This document shows, piece after piece, positions 1-7,761 of a DNA stretch of 45,821 bases. The stretch spans positions 1 to 45,821 of the forward strand of contig JANXTL010000019.1 in assembly GCA_025352375.1 (NCBI GenBank). Reading direction: 5' to 3'. Origin of the DNA: Acetobacteraceae bacterium (GTDB lineage: Bacteria; Pseudomonadota; Alphaproteobacteria; Acetobacterales; Acetobacteraceae). Both the position numbers and the translations under genes were made by a program. Within the stretch, counting starts at the first letter, position 1, and every line of letters starts with the position of its first letter. Below the pieces are notes generated by a model that ran no database searches, was not told where the DNA came from, and saw nothing but the letters and a program-made list of their open reading frames with translations.

Positions 1-204
1 GCGACACTGGCAAACCTGGAACTGGCGGTGCCGCGCGCCGGCGACAGTATGGACACTGACCAAGCGGCGGTCTGGACACGCAACCGCTCCGAGCCGCAGG
101 ACCGCATGGCGTTATTCGACGAATGGCGCCGTCGCCTGTGCGCCTTCCTGGGGCTCAAGCCCGGACCGTTCTTTCCCGGCACCGCAACGCGGGTCATCGT
201 GTAA
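1..204 (+). CDS. 3' end of an unrecognised phage-module protein (partial)
   Basis: Frame 1 is open from the first base to the TAA at 202-204 and encodes 67 residues ending GTATRVIV. The start lies upstream of the window. The next gene begins two bases after this stop, so it is probably the upstream member of the same phage structural operon. The visible part has a charged middle section (RRRLCAFLGLKPG) and no membrane segment. I do not recognise the family. By position, just before neck and tail-completion genes, it could be a head or head-tail joining protein, but that is only an inference from order. Confidence 0.6.
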   Translation, partial: ATLANLELAVPRAGDSMDTDQAAVWTRNRSEPQDRMALFDEWRRRLCAFLGLKPGPFFPGTATRVIV

Positions 205-206
205 AT

Positions 207-851
207 ATGGATCAGGCCACCCTTCTGGACCGGACGCGATGGGGTATGAACATAGCGGCCAGGACCATGGGGGCGGTTACCGATCTTTACCGCCCCAGAA
301 CCGTCGAGAACCCCTTGGCGTCCGGCAACCGCATTTTGCGGATGCACGCGGCCTTCACGCCACGACGGGGTGGAATGTTAACCACCAATGTCTACGGCGA
401 CCCTTTGTGGCAGGGCATTTTCGATGCTACCTACACGCGACCGGGCGATTATCTACTGCAGCCCGGCAGGACGATGTTCATTGCTAATCAGTTGGGCCTC
501 GCAGAACCGCTGTGCGTTCAAACGAACCGTACGATTACGATCGCCAGAGCAATCCCACCGGGAGCCCTCGGTTCAAATTCCTACGGAGGCTTGATCGTGG
601 GCAACACAGCCGTGCTGTTGAAAAAGTGGCCTGCCAGCGTCCTGGGAGTTAACGACACCGGCAATCCAACAGCTGGGCTTCCAAGCGATCTCTCCGTGCC
701 TTATTGGACAGTATTGCTGCCAGCCTGGGACACCGTTATCCTGCGACCGGGCGATCTCCTGTCCGATGACCTCAGTCGTAGCGCGGTTGTCGCTGCCGCG
801 GAGTTGACCGACATGGGGTGGCGGCTGGCTGTAAAGCAGGTTTCAACCTGA
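207..851 (+). CDS. putative phage head-tail/neck structural protein
   Basis: A 214-aa soluble protein beginning MDQATLLDRTRWGMNIAARTM. The frame is open further upstream to an ATG at 123, but that stretch overlaps the previous gene and reads as low-quality Arg-rich sequence, so I chose the ATG at 207, two bases after the previous stop. Tyr/Gly-rich segments such as YTRPGDYLLQPG and the C-terminal ELTDMGWRL suggest a compact beta-rich fold. There is no signal peptide or membrane helix. Its stop overlaps the next start as ATGA, indicating translational coupling. The position directly before a tail-completion-like gene and the sheath suggests a neck or connector role. The family is not firmly recognised, and the function is inferred from synteny. 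Confidence 0.55.
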   Translation: MDQATLLDRTRWGMNIAARTMGAVTDLYRPRTVENPLASGNRILRMHAAFTPRRGGMLTTNVYGDPLWQGIFDATYTRPGDYLLQPGRTMFIANQLGLAEPLCVQTNRTITIARAIPPGALGSNSYGGLIVGNTAVLLKKWPASVLGVNDTGNPTAGLPSDLSVPYWTVLLPAWDTVILRPGDLLSDDLSRSAVVAAAELTDMGWRLAVKQVST

Positions 852-1660
852 TGGCGGACCTCGCGGACGTTGAAGACCGGCTGGTAACGTTGGTGATCGG
901 CGCCCTTTATCCCGAGGGGTTGGCTACGCCAAGCAGCGTGGCGACGGACTGTCGCATTTATCGAGGGTGGCCAACACCAGCGGGCCTGGACGCAGACCTC
1001 AAGGCCGGCTGGGTAAACGTTACTATTTTCCCCGATTCGACGCCCGGACGAACCATGACGCGCTATCCGTCGGAATGGCATGGCAAACCCGCGAAGCCAA
1101 CTCTCGAAGCTTCGGTATTGGGCAACATGGTGACCTTCAGCGGAAGCGCCGACCTTGGCCAATTGGCGGGTATCCGGATCGCGGGCGACACCTTCGCATA
1201 CCGGACGGTCGGCGGCGACACCCCTGAATCCGTCGCGGCCAACCTGGCAACGATGATCAGGGGGAGGCAGATTGTCTTGCTATCCGGCACAACCCTGACT
1301 GTCCCTGGCGGCTCCAGCGTCTCTGTACGTGTCGTGCGGGACGCCCCCGGTTTGCGAGAGATCCGGCGGCAGGCGCATGACATTAGGGTCAGTTTGTGGT
1401 GCCCAACACCCGTGCTTCGCGACAGCGTCGGCTCGGTTGTGGATACTGCCTTAGCAGGACTCACATTCATCGATTTTCCCGATTCTAGCGTCGGGCATAT
1501 CACTTACAAGAGCACCTCGGTCTTCGACCAATCGCAGAGTGCAAGTCTGTATCGCCGGGACTTGATCTATTCGATAGAGTATCCGACTGTCATCTCGACG
1601 GCACTACCCGCGATGCTCTTCGGAGATATCGCGCTAGGTGCAACAAATGTACCTGCTTAG
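851..1660 (+). CDS. putative tail completion/terminator protein
   Basis: A 269-aa protein starting MADLADVEDRLVTLVIGALYP at an ATG that shares its A with the previous stop. An in-frame ATG at 818 would lengthen the overlap and is less likely. The opening, a short helix followed by a Tyr-Pro/Gly turn and a beta-rich body, resembles tail-completion proteins in which residues 1-60 form an alpha-beta fold. The protein ends with a Ser/Thr/Ala-rich tail. It sits immediately upstream of the sheath, where contractile-tail clusters often keep the tail terminator. At 269 aa it is longer than typical terminators (about 140-180 aa), so it may carry an extra domain around residues 85-170 (GNMVTFSGSADLG onward). 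The functional name is tentative. Confidence 0.5.
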   Translation: MADLADVEDRLVTLVIGALYPEGLATPSSVATDCRIYRGWPTPAGLDADLKAGWVNVTIFPDSTPGRTMTRYPSEWHGKPAKPTLEASVLGNMVTFSGSADLGQLAGIRIAGDTFAYRTVGGDTPESVAANLATMIRGRQIVLLSGTTLTVPGGSSVSVRVVRDAPGLREIRRQAHDIRVSLWCPTPVLRDSVGSVVDTALAGLTFIDFPDSSVGHITYKSTSVFDQSQSASLYRRDLIYSIEYPTVISTALPAMLFGDIALGATNVPA

Positions 1661-1702
1661 CACTTCTCACGTTTCCTTTCCATTATCACGAGGCTGCCGA
1701 TT

Positions 1703-3265
1703 ATGCCAGTTTTCCAACAAGGCGGTATCAATACCACGGCCTTGATCGTCCCCGACCTATACGTCCAAGTCGTACCGCCGCAAAATCTTATTCTTAATGG
1801 TGTTCCGACAAATATCGTTGGCATGGTGGGGACGGCGTCTTGGGGGCCGGCCGGAGAACCGGTCATAATCTCCACGATGGCCGACTATAATGCGACTTTC
1901 GGCCCTGTTGTCGCTCGTCAATTCGACATGGGCACGCAGGTGGCCACCGCAGTCCAGCAGGGCGCGCAAGATTTCCGTTGCGTACGGGTTACCGATGGAA
2001 CAGATACCGCAGCTCAATCCAGTCCGCAGGGCTCTACCGTAACATTCACCGCAATGTTCACCGGGTCTCTTGGCAACCAGCTTGTCGTTACCCTGCAGCC
2101 TGGTTCGAAGAACTCAACCTGGCGGCTCGTGGTTGGCCTCGCTGGCGCGCGCCCTGAGCTCTACGACAACATCGCGGGAACCGGTGCTGCCTTTTGGCTC
2201 AATCTCGCGACCGCGGTTAATGCAGGCCAGGATCCCCAACGAGGACCTTCGCGGCTGATTACGGTCAATGCGGGTGGAGCAACGGTGCCTCCCGCCGCCT
2301 TCTCGCTATCTCTAGGCAACACGGTGCCGGGTACCGATGGGGTGGCTGGCGTCGCCACGTCACAATTGATCGGGCAAGATGGGACGGCGCGCACGGGGCT
2401 CTATGCCTTACGAGGTCAAGGATGCGGCATCGCCCTGATCGCGGATGCGGCCGACCCGGCCGGTTGGACGTTGCAGGCAGCTTTCGGGTTGCAAGAAGGG
2501 GCCTACATGATACTCACTGGTGCATCGGGTCAAACGATCCAGAATGCGATATCCGCGGTTCATGCATCAGGCCTCGATTCCTACTCCGCAAAACTGATGT
2601 TTGGCGACTGGCTGTGGTGGTCGGATCAGACGAACGCCACAATCCGATTGGTGTCGCCGCAAGGGTTCGTGGCCGGCCGACTAGCAAATTTGTCCCCCGA
2701 GCAATCCAGCCTCAACAAACCGATTTATGGCGTACTGGGTAGCCAGAATTTTGGGGTCCCAGGTTCCGGCCAGGCGACCGCGTATTCGGTCGCAGATCTC
2801 TCTGCGCTTTTGAGCGTCGGGCTCGACATCATATGCAATCCGCAACCGGCCGGAAGCTTTTGGGGTGTTCGGGGGGGCCGCAATTCTTCATCCAATGTCT
2901 CGACTAATGGTGACAACTACACCCGCCTGACGAATTACATCGCCGCGACCTTATCGGCCGGAATGGGTCTGTATGTCGGCCAGGTCATTAACGCAACGCT
3001 ACTGCGCCGAATTCGGGCAACGCTGTTATCATTCCTCCAAAACATGCTAAACCAGGGGATGCTAGGTAGCGTTACCGGCGCGCTCCCATTTAGCGTTATT
3101 TGCGACGCGTCGAATAACCCCGCCAGCCGAACTGGGCTTGGTTATGTTCAGGCGGACATCCAGGTTCAATATCAGGCAATTAACAAAATCTTCCTCATCA
3201 ATCTGGAAGGCGGGCAGACGGTAAGCGTTTCGACGCAGACCCTGCCTTCTGGCCAGCCAGCTTAA
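1703..3265 (+). CDS. contractile tail sheath protein
   Basis: A 520-aa protein that fits the phage tail sheath family (P2 gpFI / Mu-like). It opens with PGINTTALIVPDLY-type sequence (here QQGGINTTALIVPDLYVQVV), the usual sheath N-terminus, followed by VGMVGTASWGPAGEPV, a hallmark of sheath proteins. The C-terminal part contains RRIRATLLSFLQNMLNQGMLG, typical of the conserved sheath domain that docks on the tube. It would assemble as a helical outer tube and shorten on contraction to drive the inner tube into the target envelope. An RBS-like GAGG lies about 9 nt upstream of the ATG. The tube gene follows after 12 nt, the standard pairing. This is the strongest evidence that the module is of contractile (myovirus-type) origin. 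Confidence 0.93.
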   Translation: MPVFQQGGINTTALIVPDLYVQVVPPQNLILNGVPTNIVGMVGTASWGPAGEPVIISTMADYNATFGPVVARQFDMGTQVATAVQQGAQDFRCVRVTDGTDTAAQSSPQGSTVTFTAMFTGSLGNQLVVTLQPGSKNSTWRLVVGLAGARPELYDNIAGTGAAFWLNLATAVNAGQDPQRGPSRLITVNAGGATVPPAAFSLSLGNTVPGTDGVAGVATSQLIGQDGTARTGLYALRGQGCGIALIADAADPAGWTLQAAFGLQEGAYMILTGASGQTIQNAISAVHASGLDSYSAKLMFGDWLWWSDQTNATIRLVSPQGFVAGRLANLSPEQSSLNKPIYGVLGSQNFGVPGSGQATAYSVADLSALLSVGLDIICNPQPAGSFWGVRGGRNSSSNVSTNGDNYTRLTNYIAATLSAGMGLYVGQVINATLLRRIRATLLSFLQNMLNQGMLGSVTGALPFSVICDASNNPASRTGLGYVQADIQVQYQAINKIFLINLEGGQTVSVSTQTLPSGQPA

Positions 3266-3277
3266 CGGGAGCAACAA

Positions 3278-3706
3278 ATGTCATTTACCGCTTTCTCGGT
3301 CGGACGAGATACTCAACTGGTGGTCATGGTACCGTCGGGGCGTATCGATCTGACATACGTGACTGCCTTTGAAAGCCATCAGTTGACCCAATCCGTCAGA
3401 GTGAGCCGGATGGACGGCACCCATATGGGCACCGAACTTCCAAAGGGTTGGGAGGGTGCCTTCGAACTCGACCGCGGAAACTCTGCTGTCGACGATTTTA
3501 TCGCAACGACTGAGCAACAATACTATAATGGATTAGGCTCGGCCAACGGAACCATGTATCAATATATAACCGAACCGGACGGCTCGACTTCGACCTATCA
3601 GTATGATGGAGTTTCGTTCCGCTTGGCCGGTGCCGGAACCTGGCGAGGAGAGTCCAGCGTAAAGCAGAAGCTAGAATTCTTCGCAACAACCAGGCGGCGT
3701 ATCTGA
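3278..3706 (+). CDS. tail tube protein
   Basis: A 142-aa protein directly after the sheath, matching the size and position of the major tail tube protein (P2 gpFII-type role). It has no membrane segment and reads as alternating beta strands: GRDTQLVVMVPSGRIDL, then THMGTELPKGWEGAFELDRG, then LEFFATTRRRI at the end. The pattern resembles tube proteins in which hexameric rings stack into the inner tube. GGGAG lies just upstream of the ATG. The stop overlaps the next gene as ATGA, so tube and chaperone are likely translationally coupled. The identification rests on size, gene order and strand pattern rather than on a diagnostic motif. Confidence 0.85.
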   Translation: MSFTAFSVGRDTQLVVMVPSGRIDLTYVTAFESHQLTQSVRVSRMDGTHMGTELPKGWEGAFELDRGNSAVDDFIATTEQQYYNGLGSANGTMYQYITEPDGSTSTYQYDGVSFRLAGAGTWRGESSVKQKLEFFATTRRRI

Positions 3707-4041
3707 TGACCCCGACCGCTACTGTGCTTGAATCCGCGAATGAGCGGTTGTCCGCATCGGATCAGACCGGTCGTGCTATCATAGCGCGCCGGCTGAATGC
3801 GCTGGATAAGTTAAGATTACTGAAAGCCGCTGGTCCCATGCTTTCAGAAAATCAGGCATGGCTCGGTGTCGCGATGTTGGCGGCGTCTGTCGTTGAAATC
3901 GATGGAATTCCGGTTCCAATGCCCACATCTGAAAAGCAAATCGAAGCTCTCGTCGCGCGACTGGGCGATCCAGGGCTGGACGCTGTGGCCACCGCTATTT
4001 CGGACCACGATAGTCCGTCGGGGCAATCCTCGGGAAACTAG
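3706..4041 (+). CDS. tail assembly chaperone, short (zero-frame) form
   Basis: A 111-aa, largely helical acidic/neutral protein starting MTPTATVLESANERL, with RRLNALDKLRLLKAAGPML and ending SGQSSGN. It lies between the tube and tape-measure genes, where P2 gene E and lambda gene G are found. Members of this position are helical chaperones that coat the tape measure during tail assembly and are absent from the mature particle. Directly before its TAG stop the mRNA reads G GGA AAC, a canonical -1 slippery heptamer, and the -1 frame continues for 67 codons. This gene therefore most likely makes two products: this short form and a longer fusion (see 4038-4241). The start shares its A with the tube stop (TGATG). 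Confidence 0.85.
   Translation: MTPTATVLESANERLSASDQTGRAIIARRLNALDKLRLLKAAGPMLSENQAWLGVAMLAASVVEIDGIPVPMPTSEKQIEALVARLGDPGLDAVATAISDHDSPSGQSSGN
4032..4038 (+). promoter_or_regulatory. -1 programmed ribosomal frameshift slippery heptamer (G GGA AAC)
   Basis: In the zero frame the codons are TCG GGA AAC TAG, so the heptamer GGGAAAC fits X XXY YYZ with X=G, Y=A, Z=C and lies immediately before the stop at 4039-4041. It differs by one base from the GGGAAAG known to cause the frameshift in lambda G/GT. After a -1 slip, reading resumes with CTA GCA CGG and stays open to TGA at 4239-4241, which overlaps the start of the next gene. The in-frame -1 stop at 4011-4013 confines the slip to 4014-4041, exactly where the heptamer lies. 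I see no strong downstream hairpin, and lambda also works without one. Confidence 0.85.
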
Positions 4042-4241
4042 CACGGCACCCTGACCTGCTCGATTGTCTTTATCTGATCAGGAACGGGGTGCCATTCGAT
4101 ATCGCGTTCTCCCTGCCCGCCGACGACCGGCAGGTATTTGTCGTCGCGCTCGGTACTTTAGACGGGCAACATTTCGACTGGGCCACCGGACGATGGCATG
4201 ACAGCGCCTCCCATCCTATTGCAGCCACGGCCAGCCGATGA
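4038..4241 (+). CDS. frameshift extension of the tail assembly chaperone (T/E'-like domain)
   Basis: The -1 frame relative to the chaperone gene is open from 4014 to the TGA at 4239-4241. After slippage at 4032-4038 it adds 67 residues beginning LARHPDLLDCLYLIRNGVPF, with FDIAFSLPADDRQ and FDWATGRW later, to give a fusion of about 178 aa. No ATG is present in this frame before the stop, and the only internal GTG would cut off the conserved-looking opening, so independent translation is unlikely. In lambda and P2 the extension recruits tube subunits to the chaperone-coated tape measure. The stop overlaps the following ATG as ATGA, so ribosomes that shift end exactly at the tape-measure start, which may couple the two steps. 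Confidence 0.8.
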   Translation, partial: LARHPDLLDCLYLIRNGVPFDIAFSLPADDRQVFVVALGTLDGQHFDWATGRWHDSASHPIAATASR

Positions 4242-5206
4242 ATTTTGATCTCATGAAGAGCAGTTCGCAGCTCGCGCTGCCCAAATGGCTAGTGATAAAA
4301 CTCCCGAGATTGACGTCGTCGCGAATATCCGACGAGCCATCCCAGGTGTATCCTAACCGTCAGAGGTTGGCGCCGCCGGGTCGACAATCGCAAGCCACCA
4401 CACGGCCCTCCGGCCGCCTTGCGTCTGACTTTCGAACCGGGTCTGCCCCCTCGAAGACACCACACGGCGGCCCTCTTCACTCCAATGGCCAGAGAGGTTC
4501 CAATGTTCAAGGCACGAGCGCATTCAGTTTCTTACCTTCGTTACGGAACCTTGTACAGGTCCCGAATTCGCAGCACCGGCCGTCTCGCTCGCATCCTGCG
4601 CGACCGCCCTCGTCGGAACCAGAGCGCCCGCGCCTAGCCGGTTTGCCGGCGATGCATGTATCTGCGCGAGTAGGCGCTGGTATGGCCCAGGTCCATCTAT
4701 CGAATATCCCGAACGACCCCCTTCACATCGGTGTTCTACGAGAGCAGCCGGGGGCCATTACATCCAGTACAGCCGCGTTTTCGCGTCACCAAACTCCGGG
4801 CGGTGGAAGTATGACAGCGCCGTTGGCAATTTCGCAAGCTCATGGAACTCCGCCCCCTCCAATACGTAAGCATCGGGCGGAGACATATGCATCTCCACAG
4901 CGCTCGCATGCCCCTGTCAGGGCCGCCATCCTTAATTCAACATCGCCCAACCGGATCGGTGCCAATGCGAGCGATAGCCAACCGGAGGAATCCGACACGA
5001 CCAGCGCAAGCTCGACCTCAAGAATTGAGAACAATACGTCAGCTGAATCCAACGCACACACCACTGAGGTTTATATCGACGGGCATGCCCTGGGCGACTG
5101 GATGCTTCATCATCTGGAACAGGCTCTCACTCGACCACCGACCTCAGCAAATTTCGTCATGAGTCACGGCATACCTACCTGGCCTGGCCAGTCTCCGTTC
5201 GTCTGA
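4238..5206 (+). CDS. short, disordered tape-measure-like tail protein (tentative)
   Basis: A 322-aa ORF occupying the tape-measure slot between the chaperone pair and the gpU/gpX genes, starting at an ATG that overlaps the chaperone extension stop. Residues 1-270 are rich in Ser, Pro, Arg, Thr and Gln with no long hydrophobic helix or coiled coil, unlike classical tape measures. Only the last 50 residues look folded: EVYIDGHALGDWMLHHLEQA, then a Pro-rich end (IPTWPGQSPFV) that recalls C-termini of phage tail proteins. If it is the ruler, the known proportionality of about 0.15 nm per residue would give a tail of roughly 50 nm, short for a contractile tail. It could also be an adaptor or a reduced remnant. 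Composition is unlike all its neighbours. Confidence 0.5.
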   Translation: MNFDLMKSSSQLALPKWLVIKLPRLTSSRISDEPSQVYPNRQRLAPPGRQSQATTRPSGRLASDFRTGSAPSKTPHGGPLHSNGQRGSNVQGTSAFSFLPSLRNLVQVPNSQHRPSRSHPARPPSSEPERPRLAGLPAMHVSARVGAGMAQVHLSNIPNDPLHIGVLREQPGAITSSTAAFSRHQTPGGGSMTAPLAISQAHGTPPPPIRKHRAETYASPQRSHAPVRAAILNSTSPNRIGANASDSQPEESDTTSASSTSRIENNTSAESNAHTTEVYIDGHALGDWMLHHLEQALTRPPTSANFVMSHGIPTWPGQSPFV

Positions 5207-5223
5207 ACTAGAGGCATACAATA

Positions 5224-5964
5224 ATGTCCGAAGCCGCGCTCACCCTTGGCCCAATTGTTTTCCGGGATTTCGAAATACCATCGGCGATTAGTTTTGGTGG
5301 ACGCCAGCGTATAGCTGTTCGGTACCTGACGACCGGCCGACGGGTGGTCGATGTACTCGGTCCGGACGACGCGACAATCTCATTTTCCGGCGTACTTTCC
5401 GGCCCGAATGCGAGCGGGCGGGCACGTGAAATCGACGGTCTAAGAACGCTAGGGCGGCCGTTAAATCTTTTCTGGAATAATTTTCTTTATTCGGTTATCA
5501 TTCGGAGTTTCGATGCCGACTTTGAGAACCAATGGTGGATAAACTACCAGGTTCGATGTATTGTATTAGAAAACCCCAACGTTAGTAAAGTCGTCACCGC
5601 TCTATCTGGCGTTACAGCTGCCCTCGATTCGCTGAACCTGATGTACGGGATCGTGCCACCCACGCTACTTCCAGTTCCCGATCTCCGCCCGATGTTAACA
5701 CCCAACGTCCACCACGGCAGTTCGGCGAATTCCTCGTCCGTTATCGCCGAACTGCGCAGGTCCGGCGCCATGTTAGCTACTGCGCAACAGCGGCAAGAAC
5801 ATGTCTTCGGGCTAGTACCGATTGACGGCGCTCTACCAACACCGCAGTACCTTAGGGCATTCGGTTCCATGATAGACGCCGCTTCGGCCCTTCAATATCT
5901 CACCTTGTCGCAGCATTGCCTTGGCCAGGCCGCGGTCTGTCTTGCGCAGGAGGTTAACTCATGA
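5224..5964 (+). CDS. gpU-like tail/baseplate protein
   Basis: A 246-aa protein. The N-terminal half (residues 9-120) reads as a beta-rich domain: FRDFEIPSAISFGGRQRIAV, RVVDVLGPDDATISFSGVLS, then an aromatic stretch FWNNFLYSVIIRSFDADFEN. A phrase of the form 'IPxxIxFGGxQxLAVxxLxGGxRVVDxxGxDDxxIxWSGxFSG' is typical of P2 gpU-type proteins next to gpX and gpD. The C-terminal half is helical (LRRSGAMLATAQQRQ; ASALQYLTLSQHCL) and could be an added domain. GpU-like proteins cap or connect the tail tube. Gene order T-U-X-D is kept here, supporting the assignment. The GAGG before the ATG is a reasonable RBS, and the stop overlaps the next gene by 4 nt. Confidence 0.65.
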   Translation: MSEAALTLGPIVFRDFEIPSAISFGGRQRIAVRYLTTGRRVVDVLGPDDATISFSGVLSGPNASGRAREIDGLRTLGRPLNLFWNNFLYSVIIRSFDADFENQWWINYQVRCIVLENPNVSKVVTALSGVTAALDSLNLMYGIVPPTLLPVPDLRPMLTPNVHHGSSANSSSVIAELRRSGAMLATAQQRQEHVFGLVPIDGALPTPQYLRAFGSMIDAASALQYLTLSQHCLGQAAVCLAQEVNS

Positions 5965-6149
5965 CGGTCGAAGTCACCGTCTTTTCTGGAAATCTGTTTG
6001 AGATCGCCGCCCGGTATCTAGGGGACGCTACACAATGGGTACGCATCGCGCAATTGAATAATCTCAGCGACCCAGAGATACAAGGCATGACCAGGCTCAT
6101 ACTCCCGCCCATCGACCCAAAAGCGGGAGGGGGTATTGCCGCTCGGTAA
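5961..6149 (+). CDS. gpX-like tail protein (LysM-like)
   Basis: A 62-aa protein matching the P2 gpX / phage tail protein X family in length and pattern: TVFSGNLFEIAARYLGD followed by WVRIAQLNNLSDPEIQGMTR and LILPPI. This is a LysM-like fold, in which a short peptide resembling a peptidoglycan-binding motif helps organise the baseplate hub. The start overlaps the gpU-like stop as ATGA. The following hub gene begins inside this gene at TTG 6136, giving a 14-nt overlap. Small size, position before gpD and motif all agree, so the call is confident. Confidence 0.88.
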   Translation: MTVEVTVFSGNLFEIAARYLGDATQWVRIAQLNNLSDPEIQGMTRLILPPIDPKAGGGIAAR

Positions 6150-7200
6150 TAACAACGCAGTCGTACGACAACCTCACCTACGAGCAATCCTGAACGATAC
6201 AGTTGTCCTTGTGCCGCATAGCGCACAGGTCACGCATCACTCTTCCTATGCTGCCGGGTCATTTCGTCTGTTGGTTCCGCTTACTGGAAATCCCGCCTTA
6301 GCGATTGCCGACTGGGCGGCTATCGATCGCGTTCGACTGAGGGTACAAATTCGCGTATATCCTCACGAGGCGTACGCCGATCTGATCGAAGGTAATGTCG
6401 ATATCATTACTATAAACCCCGTGACGGGCGGCGTTTATCTCGAAGGACGAGACTTGTCGGCTTCGCTGCTCGATAGCAAGACGCCGATTGACTTCCAGAA
6501 TCTCACTTCAACAGAGATCGTCGCACAACTATGCCAGCGGCACGGACTCACGCCGGTCGGAGCCAATACCGCCGGATATGCAGGTCGATACTATGGCGAC
6601 ACTCATAACGTACTAAGCTTGGCCCAGTTTGCGAAACTCACGTCGGACTGGGATATTTTAGCGACACTGGCACAAGGCGCTGGGAACGATCTTTTTGTCG
6701 AAGGTTCGAACCTCTATTTTCAACCCGGTGTCGCGATCTCCGACGCACCTCAAAACCTGCTGGTCTCCGATTTGACTGATTTACGCATGACCAGATCGCT
6801 GCCTCTTTCGGGCGGCACGATGGTCACGATTGCCAGTTGGAATTCCGCACTGGGTGTCGCCGTTCACGAATCACATGACACCAGATCGCGGACGGTGGAG
6901 GCCAACGCCGCAACACGCCCCTCCTCCGCATTCACCGTACTACGGCCAAACCTACAGCCCTCGGGCGCGCAGACACTGGCAGGCCAGCTGGCGCGATCGA
7001 TTGCCAGCGATGCAATGTCGATCCACTTCACCATGCCTGGAGACGTAGCACTAAGCGTAAGGCGCCCCATACGCCTGGCAGGGTCAGGTACCGCATTCGA
7101 TGTTAATTATCGGATTGACACCATTAATCGAGTTTTTCGCTCGAACTCTGGCCTTTCACAGAAAGTTCTGGCTAAGATTCTCATTGAATCAAAATCCTAG
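6136..7200 (+). CDS. gpD-like baseplate hub protein
   Basis: A 354-aa protein matching the P2 gpD / phage late control D family, the trimeric hub that joins tube and spike (gp27-like fold). Visible features: an N-terminal beta barrel (residues 1-95, VRLRVQIRVYPHEAYADLIEG), then SASLLDSKTPIDFQNLTSTEIVAQLC, a characteristic hub phrase, then a second barrel with WDILATLAQGAGNDLFVEGS. The start is taken as TTG at 6136 because GGGAGGGG at 6126-6133 lies a few bases upstream; no ATG is available before well inside the domain. It overlaps gpX by 14 nt. The 42-nt gap to gpV contains that gene's RBS. Confidence 0.85.
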   Translation: MPLGNNNAVVRQPHLRAILNDTVVLVPHSAQVTHHSSYAAGSFRLLVPLTGNPALAIADWAAIDRVRLRVQIRVYPHEAYADLIEGNVDIITINPVTGGVYLEGRDLSASLLDSKTPIDFQNLTSTEIVAQLCQRHGLTPVGANTAGYAGRYYGDTHNVLSLAQFAKLTSDWDILATLAQGAGNDLFVEGSNLYFQPGVAISDAPQNLLVSDLTDLRMTRSLPLSGGTMVTIASWNSALGVAVHESHDTRSRTVEANAATRPSSAFTVLRPNLQPSGAQTLAGQLARSIASDAMSIHFTMPGDVALSVRRPIRLAGSGTAFDVNYRIDTINRVFRSNSGLSQKVLAKILIESKS

Positions 7201-7242
7201 ATCAAGCGCATCTACTGAGTTGTCAAATAGGAGTTTCACGCA

Positions 7243-7758
7243 GTGCAGCGGCTTCGAGATGCAATCAGAACCCAAGCCGGAATGGTCGGCCGAACACTCG
7301 GGCAGCCTCGATTTGGGACCATTACCTCCTTCAACCTGGACGACTACACAGCACGGGTGAAACTTCAGCCGGAAGGTATCGTCACCGGCTGGCTACCCGT
7401 GTTATCCTCCTGGACCGGATCTGGGTGGGGAATGGTATGTCCGTTAGCTGCTGGAGACCAAGTATTGGTATTGCCTCAGGAAGGCGACACGGAGCACGGG
7501 ATTATTATAGGCAGAGCTTACTCTAAGGCATCGCCGCCACCAAAGGCAGCGACTGGTGAACTTTGGATCGTGCACGCGTCCGGCTGTTGCCTGAAGTTGA
7601 AAGCAGACGGTACGGTGGCCATTACGGGCGACCTTCATGTTTTGGGGGACGTTTATGACACGCACGGATCGCTTTCACGCCTACGGGGCATCTTCAACTC
7701 TCATACCCACAGAGTGCCCTCAGGTGGGAACACATCGCCACCGGAAGTAACGGATTAG
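7243..7758 (+). CDS. gpV-like baseplate spike protein
   Basis: A 171-aa central spike protein of the P2 gpV / Mu gp45 class. Residues 20-95 form the OB-fold: PRFGTITSFNLDDYTARVKL, WLPVLSSW, GDQVLVLPQEGD, HGIIIGRAYS. A beta-helical shaft follows (KLKADGTVAITGDLHVLGDV). The tip carries SHTH (His154 and His156), the HxH pair that in this family can coordinate an iron ion at the membrane-piercing apex. It starts at GTG 7243 with TAGGAG nine bases upstream. Four bases separate its stop from gpW. Family length is about 180-210 aa, so this is a compact version. Confidence 0.88.
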   Translation: MQRLRDAIRTQAGMVGRTLGQPRFGTITSFNLDDYTARVKLQPEGIVTGWLPVLSSWTGSGWGMVCPLAAGDQVLVLPQEGDTEHGIIIGRAYSKASPPPKAATGELWIVHASGCCLKLKADGTVAITGDLHVLGDVYDTHGSLSRLRGIFNSHTHRVPSGGNTSPPEVTD

Positions 7759-7761
7759 AAT

